A stretch of 37,674 bases of DNA, taken from positions 1 through 37,674 of the forward strand of contig JASHQC010000054.1 in assembly GCA_030037735.1 (NCBI GenBank), given 5' to 3'. The notes beneath the pieces are model-generated. The model was not told the origin of the DNA. It searched no databases and was given only the letters and a program-made list of their open reading frames with translations. This DNA comes from Thermoplasmata archaeon. Its GTDB lineage: Archaea > Thermoplasmatota > Thermoplasmata > Lutacidiplasmatales > UBA184. This document shows, in pieces, positions 29,198 to 36,587 of this stretch; the stretch's first letter is position 1; the number at the start of each line of letters is the position of its first letter. A program made the position numbers and the translations under genes.

Positions 29198-29704
29198 ATG
29201 CCGTTCGAGCTCACACTTCGCTACACCACGCCTCTTACTCCGCTCCCCGATGTGGACGAAGTGCTCCAGGAGTTTCTCCGGATGATCGGGTACCTGCCCG
29301 AGAGCTATGACACGCGGGGCGGGACCGGGCCGGTGGAGAGCCGGGTGGCGTATCGACTGGTCCGGGACTGCCTGATTCGCGCTCCGACGCGTCCCTGGTA
29401 CATCGACGAGGTGGTTGCGGTGCTGAAAACGTCGAAACCCACCGTCTACCGGCACATCAACAAACTCAAGTCGCTCGACCTGCTCGAAGAGGTCGGCGGA
29501 TCTTCCGACGGAAAGGGACGCAAAGGGTATCGTCTCCGGTACGGAAACCTCGCCCGCGCGTGGGATTTCACGGAAGCCAACGCGCAGAACGCGCTCAAGC
29601 GATACCGGGAGACGGTGAATCACCTTCAGACCCTCTTGGATCACGTGGAGAGTCCGGCACCGGCTCCCTCCAAGGCCCCGGCGCGGGCCAAAATCCTTCA
29701 ATAG
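29198..29704 (+). CDS. Winged helix-turn-helix transcriptional regulator
   Basis: The 168-residue product has a central HTH with wing: PWYIDEVVAVLKTSKPTVYR, then HINKLKSLDLLEEVGGS, SSDGKGRKGYRLRYG. This is a typical wHTH in which the recognition helix contains KPTVYRHINKLKSLD. The N-terminal 60 residues (PFELTLRYTTPLTPLPDVDE) and the C-terminal amphipathic helix may mediate dimerisation. The frame is open to 29123, but the ATG at 29198 sits about 30 nt below a TATA box and starts the compact protein. It is divergent from the molybdenum hydroxylase operon and is the natural candidate regulator of it; that link is inferred from position only. Confidence 0.8.
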   Translation: MPFELTLRYTTPLTPLPDVDEVLQEFLRMIGYLPESYDTRGGTGPVESRVAYRLVRDCLIRAPTRPWYIDEVVAVLKTSKPTVYRHINKLKSLDLLEEVGGSSDGKGRKGYRLRYGNLARAWDFTEANAQNALKRYRETVNHLQTLLDHVESPAPAPSKAPARAKILQ

Positions 29705-29728
29705 AGTCGACGCCCGACTCTAGCTGGC

Positions 29729-30043
29729 ATGTCGATGGGCGGGATGGGTGTGGCGGGCGCGGGCAAGAAAAGCACGATCGCGTTGACCGTGGGCTCGAAG
29801 GTCCGAGTTCGGTCCGCCAGCAGCGAGAACGAATCGCTCGTATCGAACGGAACGTTCCGAGGGCTGGTGTCAATCGGCGGCGACAGCTCCCTCGCGATCG
29901 AGCTAGATGGCACCGTGGCGGAAGAGAAGGGGCGCACCCGGCTCATCCCGCTCAACGCCCTACTCGCGTTGGATGTGCTCGAGGCCGCGAAACCCGAAGA
30001 GGAGAAGCGCACCGATCCGACGAGCCCGGGCTACTTTGGCTGA
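29729..30043 (+). CDS. Small beta-rich protein, possibly Sm/SH3-like, function unknown
   Basis: Up to 104 residues. A Gly/Met-rich start (MSMGGMGVAGAGKK) leads to a compact stretch with strand-like alternation: ALTVGSKVRVRSASSENES, NGTFRGLVSIGGDSSLAIEL, then TRLIPLNALLALDVLEA. The layout of five or so strands, with a conserved-looking FRG...GGDSSLAIELD and IPLNALLALDVL, resembles a small barrel such as an Sm-like fold, but no family was confirmed. The tail is charged. A TATA-like TTCAATAG lies about 30 nt upstream, within the end of the preceding gene. It converges on the tRNA-Arg gene 32 nt away. The start may instead be ATG 29735 or 29744. Confidence 0.65.
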   Translation: MSMGGMGVAGAGKKSTIALTVGSKVRVRSASSENESLVSNGTFRGLVSIGGDSSLAIELDGTVAEEKGRTRLIPLNALLALDVLEAAKPEEEKRTDPTSPGYFG

Positions 30044-30075
30044 CGCCCGGGAGCCGATCTCCCGGCGGAATCGTA

Positions 30076-30182
30076 CGGGCTTGGTGGGAATTTCGCCGCC
30101 CCGTTCACGGCGGCGGGCGGATTCGAACCCACGTCTTCGGCTTCGAAGGCCGAAAGGATAGTCCAGACTACCCTACAAGCCC
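30076..30182 (-). tRNA. tRNA-Arg (anticodon UCG) with a 32-nt intron in the T-loop
   Basis: The mature tRNA is 75 nt including discriminator G (30076). Acceptor GGGCTTG (30182-30176) pairs with CAAGCCC (30083-30077). The D-arm is GGGT..ATCC with GG in the loop. The anticodon stem TCGGC/GCCGA holds loop CTTCGAA, anticodon TCG, reading CGA. T-stem GTGGG (30132-30128) pairs with CCCAC (30088-30084) around TTCGAAT. The intron occupies 30121-30090, between nucleotides 59 and 60. A strict bulge-helix-bulge is seen: exon helix GTGGG/CCCAC, central helix TTCG/CGAA, bulges AAT and ATT, intron helix CCGCC/GGCGG. No CCA is encoded. One extra U lies between the D-stem and anticodon stem, or U26 pairs with A44. 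A simpler end at GCCCGC near 30115 fails because the T-stem cannot form. Confidence 0.88.
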
Positions 30183-30205
30183 GCGGCGGGTCGGACGCGC
30201 GGCCG

Positions 30206-30214
30206 CCTATATGG
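30206..30214 (-). promoter_or_regulatory. TATA box for tRNA-Arg
   Basis: On the minus strand CCATATAGG lies about 28 nt before the tRNA 5' end (30182), the expected spacing for an archaeal promoter, in the gap between the DP2 stop (30247) and the tRNA. Confidence 0.55.
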
Positions 30215-30246
30215 CCTATTCCCGGCGACCGAACGCCCTCGGCGCA

Positions 30247-33200
30247 TCAGAGCTCGTCCGGTGGTTCCTCGACCGTCGCCGTCCTTTCGAACGACTCCAG
30301 CGTCGTCTGGGCGAGGCTGCCGGGGAATAGGGTGGCCAGCGACGTTTCGAGCAGCCGGATCCGCTGGCGCAAGTACGGCGGAACCCCCGACGTGGTGGCG
30401 AGTCGCTGGGAGAGACCCAAGTACTTCCGCACCGACGCTTCGAAGACCGTCGGCTGCAGCGCCCCGTCACAGGGCTTGCCACCGCGCGCCCGCGCCGTGC
30501 ACCGGCCCGAGAGCGGGGGCCGGCGATAGGAGGTGCCACAGACCTTGCACCGGAACTTCTGCGTGGCGTAGCTCTTCAGATTCCCCATCAGGTCGGGAAG
30601 GAAGTGGGCGTTCAGCACGAGCGACACCGCCTCGCCGACATCGACGGCGCGGATCTGCGATGCGACCACGAGGGACTGCTCCACGATCCGGTCCATCGAG
30701 GGCGCTTCCCGGTACGCCGAGCGGACCGGTCCGCCGGAGATGTCGCTCGTGTCGTGGGTGAATCCGTAGTCGCACAGGGCCCGGTCGGTGCCGACCCGCT
30801 GGCCGATGGTCTCGATCAGCGGCTCCACGTCCTTGGCGGCGCCGCCGCGCGCCGCCGCCCGGTAGAAATCGGCCGGATACCGGAACGCGATGTCGACGTT
30901 GCGGGCCTCGCTGTCCACCTCGGTGACGTTGAGCCGCGTCGTCAGGACGAGCGGCTTGTCCATCAGTCCGCCTCGGCTGGAGGGAAGATACGACCGCGAA
31001 AAGTTGAGCAGCGCGTCGAGGAGCAACGTGACCGAGTCCTCGTCCCCATCGCAATTCCGTCGCTTCGCGGCATGGAAGACCGGGTGGGCAAAGCATCCCT
31101 CCGCCGATGTGTAGCCGATGAGACGGCCCGCCACCGCACCGGACGTGTGAGGGGCGAGGGCGGTGACGAGGTGGCCCCGGAGGTCTTCCGGCCGGTTCGC
31201 CCGATAGAACGGGTCGAGGCCGTACAACCGGACCAATTCGTCGTCGACGAACTGCGCGAGATGGGTCAGATAGACGCCGCACGAGTCGGAGACGATGAGG
31301 TCCTGGGGCTGCAACTCCACCAGTTGGTCACCGGCCGTCAGGGGAGCCCCGACCCAGTCGTGGGAGTACCCGAGCGCGTGCGCCATCTCGACCGAGAGGC
31401 CAATCTCCCGGGGCCGGAAATGGGTCAGCGGGAGATCGGTGAGGTCGAATCGGGCCGTCCCATCCTGATAGACCGAGATCCCGTGGGAGGCCCGAAGGAT
31501 TCCCTTCTCGATCGGCTCCGGTACCTTCCCGGCGGAGAGCAGTCCCTTCACGCCCTTGACGTTGGGTGGAGCGCGGCGCAGGTCGAGCCGCTCGATCGCC
31601 TGCGCCCAGATGGGCGCCACCGAGAGCGCTTGCGTGGTCACCTGACCCGTTGCGCGAGTATGAGCTCCGCAACTGCAGCGAGGCCAGACCGTCGTTCGAT
31701 GGCATGTCAGGCATTCCCGGACCCCGAGCTGCGTGGGGATGCCTCGGCCTTGGCTCTGGCGCGCCGCTTCGAGGAGGGATCGTTGCACCCCCCCGGCTTC
31801 GCCGACGGGAAATAGCGCGTGAACGTTCGGGCTCATCTTGCGCTGACGGGCCTTTTCGGGCCGGCCAACTCGCGCGCCGATCCGGGAGGGTCCCCGGGCG
31901 GGGATCCTGACTCCCGCGAGGCGCGAGACATAGACCAAGGGCTCGATGTCCACGGGCTCGACCGGTGCGACGCGCAGGAGGCCGTGCTGACCCGGAACGA
32001 GCCCGAGGCCTGCGACGAACGCCTGGGAGAGCTCCTCCTCGCCCCGGAGGGTTCCCTCGCCGCGCGGTGCGTGGAGGAACCCCAAGCGGACGAGCACTTC
32101 GCGCACCTCCGGGTCCCGCGGCAGCTCCAAGGCGTTCGATACCCAGCGTCCTTCCCGCTCGACGTATTCCGAGAGCGCCCGGATCTCCCCGGAGGTCAGG
32201 TCGTGCCAGAACAGCAGGAATCGGGGGTGCAACGGGACGTTCGCCGCTCGCGCGGTCTCCACGGCCTCCGCAAAGGTAGGATGGTACGCCCGATCATCTA
32301 GGGGCACCCCGGCTTCCCTCAGCTCCTCCAAGTGCCATTCGAGCGTGTAGGCGCCCGGAACCAGCGGGCGGTTGTTCTCCAGGAACTCCCCGAACGGGAC
32401 GAGCAGGCTGCCCAAGTCGACGATTCGTCGAATGCGCGGGAGCAACTGTTCGGCCCGGTCGATGTCATGGACCGCAGTGAGGGTCCCGTCGTCCAGATCG
32501 ACGATCGGCCCCTCGACCGTGTCGCAGAGCGTCATCGCCGTCGCCTTCCCCGGATATTCGAGCTTGACCTGCGTCCCGACCGCGACGAAATTCCGCAGTA
32601 CTCTCATCGTGGCGGGATTGACCGCGCACGAGGCGAGGCCAGTGGTCCGGGCCCGCCCGTAGGTTAGCCGGAACCCTCCCGGGCGGTGCGGATAGGCCAG
32701 CACCGGCCGGCCGCCGACCGTCTCGGCGAGGTACTTCGGCCCCTGGGCGTTTCCGTTCTCTTCGGAATCGGCGTGGCGCCCGAGCTGGTCCAGGAACTCC
32801 CAGCCGTCGAGACCCAGCCGCTGCACGATCTTCCTCAGTTTGGGCGCCTTCTGGCACAGTCCTTCGGCGATGACGAGGCAGGCGCCTCCGCGGAGTCCGT
32901 TCGTGGGAACCCGGGGGAGATTCCGGAACGCACTCACCTCGAGGTCGCCCTCGGTCGCCTCTCCCGAAATGCAGACGGGCACGTGCTGGATCACCGTGGC
33001 GACCTCGTCGGCCGACGGAACGTACTGAAGGTGCTGGGAGTGCTTGTACAGGGGGATCTCCTCGACGTACCGCTCTACCTCACCGGGGAGTGGATGGTAC
33101 GCATCGACCCCGAGATCGCGCCGGGCAATGTCGGCCAGCAGGACGGACATCGCCTGGGCCGTGCCGCCGGCGGCTCGGATGGGGCCAGCGTAGAACAGCT

Positions 33201-33597
33201 CGACGTAGGCCGAGCCTCCGAAGCGCCGCAGATGTACCTCGGCTAGGCCCTCGAGCGGAGCGACTAGGATGCCCTCGGTCAGGATCGCCAGTCCCACCCG
33301 GAGCGCCGCATCGAGGCGGGCTTCCACGGAGGAACCTCGCCGGGGGTCGCGTACGATAGCGCGGACCATCTCGACCGCCACCTCATCACGAGGCAAGTCA
33401 CGGGCCAGCGCGCGGATCTCCTCCGAGATCCCCTCCATGGGGAGATGTCCGAGGAGCTTCTCGACCCGCGTGGCCATGTCCTGGGCGGGCGGGATTTCCG
33501 GGTACTCTTCCGGGTCCAGCCCCACCGCGCGCGCGACGCGCGCCACGGCGTATGCGCGCTCGACGGCCTGATCGATTCTCTCGAAGTATGTCGCCAC
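30247..33597 (-). CDS. polC: DNA polymerase D large subunit (DP2)
   Basis: This 1,116-residue protein is the catalytic large subunit of the archaeal replicative family D polymerase; it is normal length and has no intein. N-terminal MATYFERIDQAVERAYAVAR and YVELFYAGPIRAAGGTAQAM are typical DP2. A CLTCHRTTVWPRCSCG zinc finger lies near residue 635. The double-psi-beta-barrel active-site segment includes KRRNCDGDEDSVTLLLDALL with acidic residues, followed by FSRSYLPSSRGGLMDKPLVL. A second cysteine cluster (KCKVCGTSYRRPPLSG, then C..C) lies near the C-terminus. The start is GTG at 33597. PolD is found in Euryarchaeota-related lineages and not in Thermoproteota sensu stricto. DP1 is not in the window. 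Confidence 0.97.
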   Translation of the reverse strand: MATYFERIDQAVERAYAVARVARAVGLDPEEYPEIPPAQDMATRVEKLLGHLPMEGISEEIRALARDLPRDEVAVEMVRAIVRDPRRGSSVEARLDAALRVGLAILTEGILVAPLEGLAEVHLRRFGGSAYVELFYAGPIRAAGGTAQAMSVLLADIARRDLGVDAYHPLPGEVERYVEEIPLYKHSQHLQYVPSADEVATVIQHVPVCISGEATEGDLEVSAFRNLPRVPTNGLRGGACLVIAEGLCQKAPKLRKIVQRLGLDGWEFLDQLGRHADSEENGNAQGPKYLAETVGGRPVLAYPHRPGGFRLTYGRARTTGLASCAVNPATMRVLRNFVAVGTQVKLEYPGKATAMTLCDTVEGPIVDLDDGTLTAVHDIDRAEQLLPRIRRIVDLGSLLVPFGEFLENNRPLVPGAYTLEWHLEELREAGVPLDDRAYHPTFAEAVETARAANVPLHPRFLLFWHDLTSGEIRALSEYVEREGRWVSNALELPRDPEVREVLVRLGFLHAPRGEGTLRGEEELSQAFVAGLGLVPGQHGLLRVAPVEPVDIEPLVYVSRLAGVRIPARGPSRIGARVGRPEKARQRKMSPNVHALFPVGEAGGVQRSLLEAARQSQGRGIPTQLGVRECLTCHRTTVWPRCSCGAHTRATGQVTTQALSVAPIWAQAIERLDLRRAPPNVKGVKGLLSAGKVPEPIEKGILRASHGISVYQDGTARFDLTDLPLTHFRPREIGLSVEMAHALGYSHDWVGAPLTAGDQLVELQPQDLIVSDSCGVYLTHLAQFVDDELVRLYGLDPFYRANRPEDLRGHLVTALAPHTSGAVAGRLIGYTSAEGCFAHPVFHAAKRRNCDGDEDSVTLLLDALLNFSRSYLPSSRGGLMDKPLVLTTRLNVTEVDSEARNVDIAFRYPADFYRAAARGGAAKDVEPLIETIGQRVGTDRALCDYGFTHDTSDISGGPVRSAYREAPSMDRIVEQSLVVASQIRAVDVGEAVSLVLNAHFLPDLMGNLKSYATQKFRCKVCGTSYRRPPLSGRCTARARGGKPCDGALQPTVFEASVRKYLGLSQRLATTSGVPPYLRQRIRLLETSLATLFPGSLAQTTLESFERTATVEEPPDEL

Positions 33598-33678
33598 GCC
33601 GCGCGGCGAGCTACGCGCCGGCCCTTAAGCCCTCGCCGTGATGCGTGGCACGCGGCACCGCCAGAGACGCCGGCGCCG

Positions 33679-34443
33679 TCAATCGGGAGCGGCGAGCGAC
33701 GAGACCGGAATCGTGAGCACCGTCGCTTGCGGGTTACCGAGGTAGACGATCTTGATGAAGCAGTTGTTGGGCGGATTCAATGTGCCGGGCGTGGCGAAGC
33801 ACCACGACGGAATGCCGTGGTAGTCGTCAGTGTCGCACACGCCATGGGCCCCCGTGCAGCTCTCGTCTCCCGTGTCCTTGGGAGACGTGGTCGAATGGAT
33901 GTACATCACGATGCTGTCGCCGTCCGAGAGGTAGGTGGCGTTCGGAGTCAGCTGCCAGAAGAAGCCGAGGCGGCTGAACGGGATGTCGTAACCGAACACC
34001 TCCGCCGGGTTGTACGTGCCACACGTCTGGAGGCAGTTGCCGCCGGGCTCGACGCAATCGAAGTTCGCGGCGTGGTTCGTGGTCGGGATGTAAAGCAAGT
34101 TCGGCAGGGTCGATTCGAGGTAGACCGTGTTGTTGCAAATGAAGATGAACTCGAGGTCGGCGACCGGCATCGTTCCGGGCGATTGCGTGGTGAAGACGAT
34201 GTCTACGGCCGGTTGCTGAGAGCACGTGGACGGGTCGGCGGTGTTCACACAATCGGTCAAGTCTCCCCAGGTGGGGGCCGTGGTGCCTGTGTCGAGGGTA
34301 TAGTAGATCGCGCTGGTGGCGGTGGGAATCGGGGGCCGGAACGCGAACAGCACAGCGGCCAGAACGACCGTCATCGCCACAAGGAGGATGACGGCGATAA
34401 TGTTGCTGACCCCGCGATGATTCCGGCGTCGCCGAGTCCGCAT
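33679..34443 (-). CDS. Cysteine-rich type IV pilin-like protein
   Basis: This 254-residue secreted protein has a class III signal peptide: a short basic leader (MRTRRRRNHRG), then VSNIIAVILLVAMTVVLAAV, the archaeal pilin/flagellin-type helix cut by the prepilin peptidase near RG|VSN. The rest is a beta-rich extracellular domain with ten cysteines arranged in clusters (DCVNTADPSTC, DCVEPGGNCLQTC, SCTGAHGVC, WCFATPG, NNCF). Ten cysteines outside the cell are unusual for archaeal pilins and imply disulfides. The ATG at 34443 is preferred to the GTG two codons upstream. It could be an adhesion pilin or another pseudopilin-anchored surface protein. The VKOR/DUF929 pair elsewhere in the window is a plausible supplier of these disulfides. 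Confidence 0.83.
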   Translation of the reverse strand: MRTRRRRNHRGVSNIIAVILLVAMTVVLAAVLFAFRPPIPTATSAIYYTLDTGTTAPTWGDLTDCVNTADPSTCSQQPAVDIVFTTQSPGTMPVADLEFIFICNNTVYLESTLPNLLYIPTTNHAANFDCVEPGGNCLQTCGTYNPAEVFGYDIPFSRLGFFWQLTPNATYLSDGDSIVMYIHSTTSPKDTGDESCTGAHGVCDTDDYHGIPSWCFATPGTLNPPNNCFIKIVYLGNPQATVLTIPVSSLAAPD

Positions 34444-34481
34444 GGACACGTATACCCTTCATTTACAGCGACGCCCCCCCA

Positions 34482-34489
34482 TTTTAGAC
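34482..34489 (-). promoter_or_regulatory. TATA-like box of the pilin gene
   Basis: On the minus strand CTAAAATG lies about 40 nt upstream of the pilin ATG, predicting a start near 34460 and a leader of about 16 nt. A second AT-rich site, TGTAAATG, lies nearer the start (around 34462-34469). Confidence 0.4.
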
Positions 34490-34795
34490 TTGCGTTCGGA
34501 ACGAGGCGTGTTCGAGGTTTTCGGGGACCATGACGCCTTTATGCTGAGTGGCGGAGCCGGACCCTCGCCCCTATCGAAGGGCCCGACGTTGCCGAGGATA
34601 GGTCAGGGTTCTTCTGTCCGGCGCGACGGGCGTGCTGGGACAAGAGGTCCCGAGCGACTGCCGGTTCGACCCACGGGTCGACTCCGTGCTAGCCTTGCGC
34701 CGATCTTCGAGCCGCATCGTGAGCCGAGAGCTGCCAGATCTTCTCCCGCCGGAGGTCAGCGACTCCCGGAGAGGAGATGCTCCGAGAAAGGGTGC
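34490..34795. other. Intergenic gap with hairpins, no gene seen
   Basis: This stretch between the pilin promoter and the HxlR stop contains no convincing coding frame. Two small hairpins stand out: GGGAC 34637-34641 with GTCCC 34647-34651, and CACGG 34672-34676 with CCGTG 34684-34688 around a seven-nt loop GTCGACT. The second looks superficially like a T-arm but no acceptor or anticodon arm fits. They could mark a 3' end for the HxlR transcript. Confidence 0.3.
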
Positions 34796-35122
34796 TCACT
34801 TCGATTGGAGCCAGCCGGCGAGGGGAACGAGACTGTGGTAGAGCGAAGACCCCGAATCCGTCAAGGCGTAGGCCCTCACCATCCCTCGTGGGCCTTCGGT
34901 CGGGACGCGACGGACCAGCCTAGCCCGCTCGAGGGAACGGAGCGTGGTCGTTAGCGTCGCGGGGCTGACCCCCGAAAGACAGTTCTGGATCGGTCCGAAA
35001 CGCAGCGTGCCGTACTTCCCCAAGAGCGAGACAACGCAGACGGCCCACTTCTTGCCCACCACATCGATCAGACCAATCGGTGGACACGGGCACTCGAGCT
35101 CGCCCGGACGGGACTGCGACAC
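34796..35122 (-). CDS. HxlR-family transcriptional regulator
   Basis: This 108-residue winged-helix protein matches HxlR regulators: CPCPPIGLIDVVGKKWAVCV is the N-terminal motif (family pattern CP...L.L.GGKW), followed by GTLRFGPIQNCLSGVSPATL, TTTLRSLERARLVRR and the wing with YALTDSGSSLYHSL. It has four cysteines (positions 11, 13, 29 and 48), more than the usual single one near the N-terminus, which could bind a metalloid. The start is GTG at 35122. It is divergent from arsC and a MIP channel gene, with a perfect inverted repeat between them, suggesting control of its own gene and of the arsenic genes. In most prokaryotes ArsR fills this role, so HxlR here would be unusual. Confidence 0.85.
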   Translation of the reverse strand: MSQSRPGELECPCPPIGLIDVVGKKWAVCVVSLLGKYGTLRFGPIQNCLSGVSPATLTTTLRSLERARLVRRVPTEGPRGMVRAYALTDSGSSLYHSLVPLAGWLQSK

Positions 35123-35142
35123 TATGTCCGTACGTAGCGCCG

Positions 35143-35170
35143 CCTTATGAGCACTTCACATATTGAAGTG
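35143..35170. promoter_or_regulatory. Divergent promoter and inverted-repeat operator of the HxlR/arsC region
   Basis: CACTTCA (35152-35158) and TGAAGTG (35164-35170) form a perfect 7-nt inverted repeat with a 5-nt spacer CATAT. On the minus strand TATA-like TCATAAGG (about 35144-35151) lies about 25 nt before the HxlR GTG, so that gene is probably leaderless. On the plus strand the spacer ATATTGAA may serve as the arsC TATA. The repeat is well placed to be the HxlR binding site for both directions. Confidence 0.65.
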
Positions 35171-35277
35171 GATGAGGGTTCGATGCCAGAACCATCCCAC
35201 CAGGCACCGAGTTGCGACCGGCCGACGGATACGCAGTGTTGTTGCGGCTGCTGTTGTTGCTGCGGCCCCTGAGGCTA

Positions 35278-35727
35278 ATGCCGGAGAAGCTCGTACTGTT
35301 CGTGTGCGTCGAGAACGCATGCCGATCGTTGATGGCTGAGGCGATTTTCAACGCCCATCCCGCGCCGGGGTGGCGGGCGACGTCCGCCGGAACACGTCCC
35401 GCTCGGGTGGCTAACCCGCGCACGAAGACAATGCTGGAGGAGCGGGGTTTCGAGCTCCCGAGTCATCCCCCTCAACTCCTCTCGACGGAGATGATGGATC
35501 GGGCGCGAATCCGGATAACGATGGGCTGTCTCGATGATGCGAGTTGTCCAGCCCACCTCAAGTCTCTCGAGGTCCGAGACTGGGCCCTCCCGGACCCCGC
35601 CAAACTGGACGACGCCGGGTTCCGAGCCGTGAGGGATGAGATCCGGTCTCGCATCGAGGGGCTTCGAAGGGAACTTGTCCTTTCGGACCGGCGCGCGGCG
35701 GACCGGGCTCGCGTCGTTAGCCGTTGA
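35278..35727 (+). CDS. arsC: Arsenate reductase, thioredoxin-coupled (LMW-PTP fold)
   Basis: The 149-residue protein has the low-molecular-weight phosphatase loop C10-VENAC-R16 (CX5R). It also has the two additional cysteines of thioredoxin-coupled arsenate reductases, Cys84 and Cys90 in TMGCLDDASCP, plus the catalytic Asp in DWALPDPAK. These features separate it from plain tyrosine phosphatases. It would reduce arsenate to arsenite through a Cys10-Cys84-Cys90 disulfide cascade. The frame is open to 35212, but the ATG at 35278 directly precedes the first strand (KLVLFVCVE) and is chosen. It is followed after 8 nt by a MIP channel gene, so arsenite would leave through the channel. No arsB, acr3 or arsM is in the window. 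Confidence 0.9.
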   Translation: MPEKLVLFVCVENACRSLMAEAIFNAHPAPGWRATSAGTRPARVANPRTKTMLEERGFELPSHPPQLLSTEMMDRARIRITMGCLDDASCPAHLKSLEVRDWALPDPAKLDDAGFRAVRDEIRSRIEGLRRELVLSDRRAADRARVVSR

Positions 35728-35735
35728 GGAGATCG

Positions 35736-36419
35736 ATGCCGGTCCGCATAGCCGCCGAGGCCGCCGGGACTGCGCTCCTAGTCGGAATCGGAACCGGTAC
35801 GATCGTTGCCTCCGCTCGACTCGGAGGAATTCCGCTCGTCCTGATGGCCGGAGCGTGGTTCCTAGCGGTCGCGATTCCCATCCGACTGTTCATCCGATTA
35901 TCCGGAGCTCACCTCAATCCCGCCGTCACGCTGGCGCTCGCCGGGAGCGGACGGATTGCGTGGAGAGAGGTGCCGTTGTACGTCATTGGCCAGGTCGGCG
36001 GAGCGTTGCTCGGAAGCGGGTTCGTGCTAACTGTGCTGGGCAATCTCGCCCGCCTGGGGGCGACCGTGCCGACTGATGGCAATGTTCTAAGGGCATTTCC
36101 GTCGGAACTCGCTTTCACTGCCGCACTCGTCGCGGCAGTGTTCGCTCTGTCTGACTACGGCGAAGGTCGAGGCCGCTGGCGAATCCTACTCCCCCCATCG
36201 GTCGTAGCGCTCTCCACGTACGTGATCGGGCCTTGGACGGGAAGTTCGCTCAACCCCGCTCGCACTCTCGCTCCGGCCCTCCTCTCCGGGACATTCACCG
36301 ACGTGTGGGTCTACCTCACGGCGGTTCCGCTCGGTGCTCTTCTGGTTGCTCTTCTGTGGAAACCGAGATCCGTCGACCGACTGGACCGGGGCCCGGGTCG
36401 AGCGGAAATTTCGACGTGA
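35736..36419 (+). CDS. MIP-family channel (AqpS-like aquaglyceroporin)
   Basis: This 227-residue membrane protein has about six helices and both aquaporin half-helix motifs: HLNPAVTLALAG (first NPA, near residue 60) and SLNPARTLAPALLS (second NPA, near 175). It belongs to the MIP family. Residue context around the second NPA (SSLNPART) matches both aquaporins and the AqpS group. Its position 8 nt after arsC, with GAGGAG overlapping the arsC stop as ribosome-binding site, mirrors the known ArsC-AqpS pairing of some rhizobia, where the channel lets arsenite out down its gradient. Water or glycerol transport cannot be excluded. The ATG at 35736 is chosen over an upstream TTG. Confidence 0.87.
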   Translation: MPVRIAAEAAGTALLVGIGTGTIVASARLGGIPLVLMAGAWFLAVAIPIRLFIRLSGAHLNPAVTLALAGSGRIAWREVPLYVIGQVGGALLGSGFVLTVLGNLARLGATVPTDGNVLRAFPSELAFTAALVAAVFALSDYGEGRGRWRILLPPSVVALSTYVIGPWTGSSLNPARTLAPALLSGTFTDVWVYLTAVPLGALLVALLWKPRSVDRLDRGPGRAEIST

Positions 36420-36587
36420 GTGTTCGGCTCCGAAGTTCCGGTGATTGCCGTGGAATCTGACGGTTCCTAGATGGTCTGCACGCCGGAGACTCCTCTACAT
36501 CTGCGGCTGAAGAGGAATCGTCTGCGATCAGCTTACCGAGTTCAGCCATGCCAAATGTGGATGGCAATTCACAAGCATGCCGGTGAC

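Noticed and set aside
30109-30185. Intronless tRNA ending at GCCCGC paired with GCGGGC
   Set aside because: The 6-bp acceptor would leave a two-base T-stem 3' side; only removal of the 32-nt intron gives complete acceptor and T stems with a normal 75-nt tRNA.
34672-34688. T-arm-like hairpin suggesting a tRNA
   Set aside because: The loop lacks the TTC start and no acceptor, D or anticodon arms can be drawn around it.
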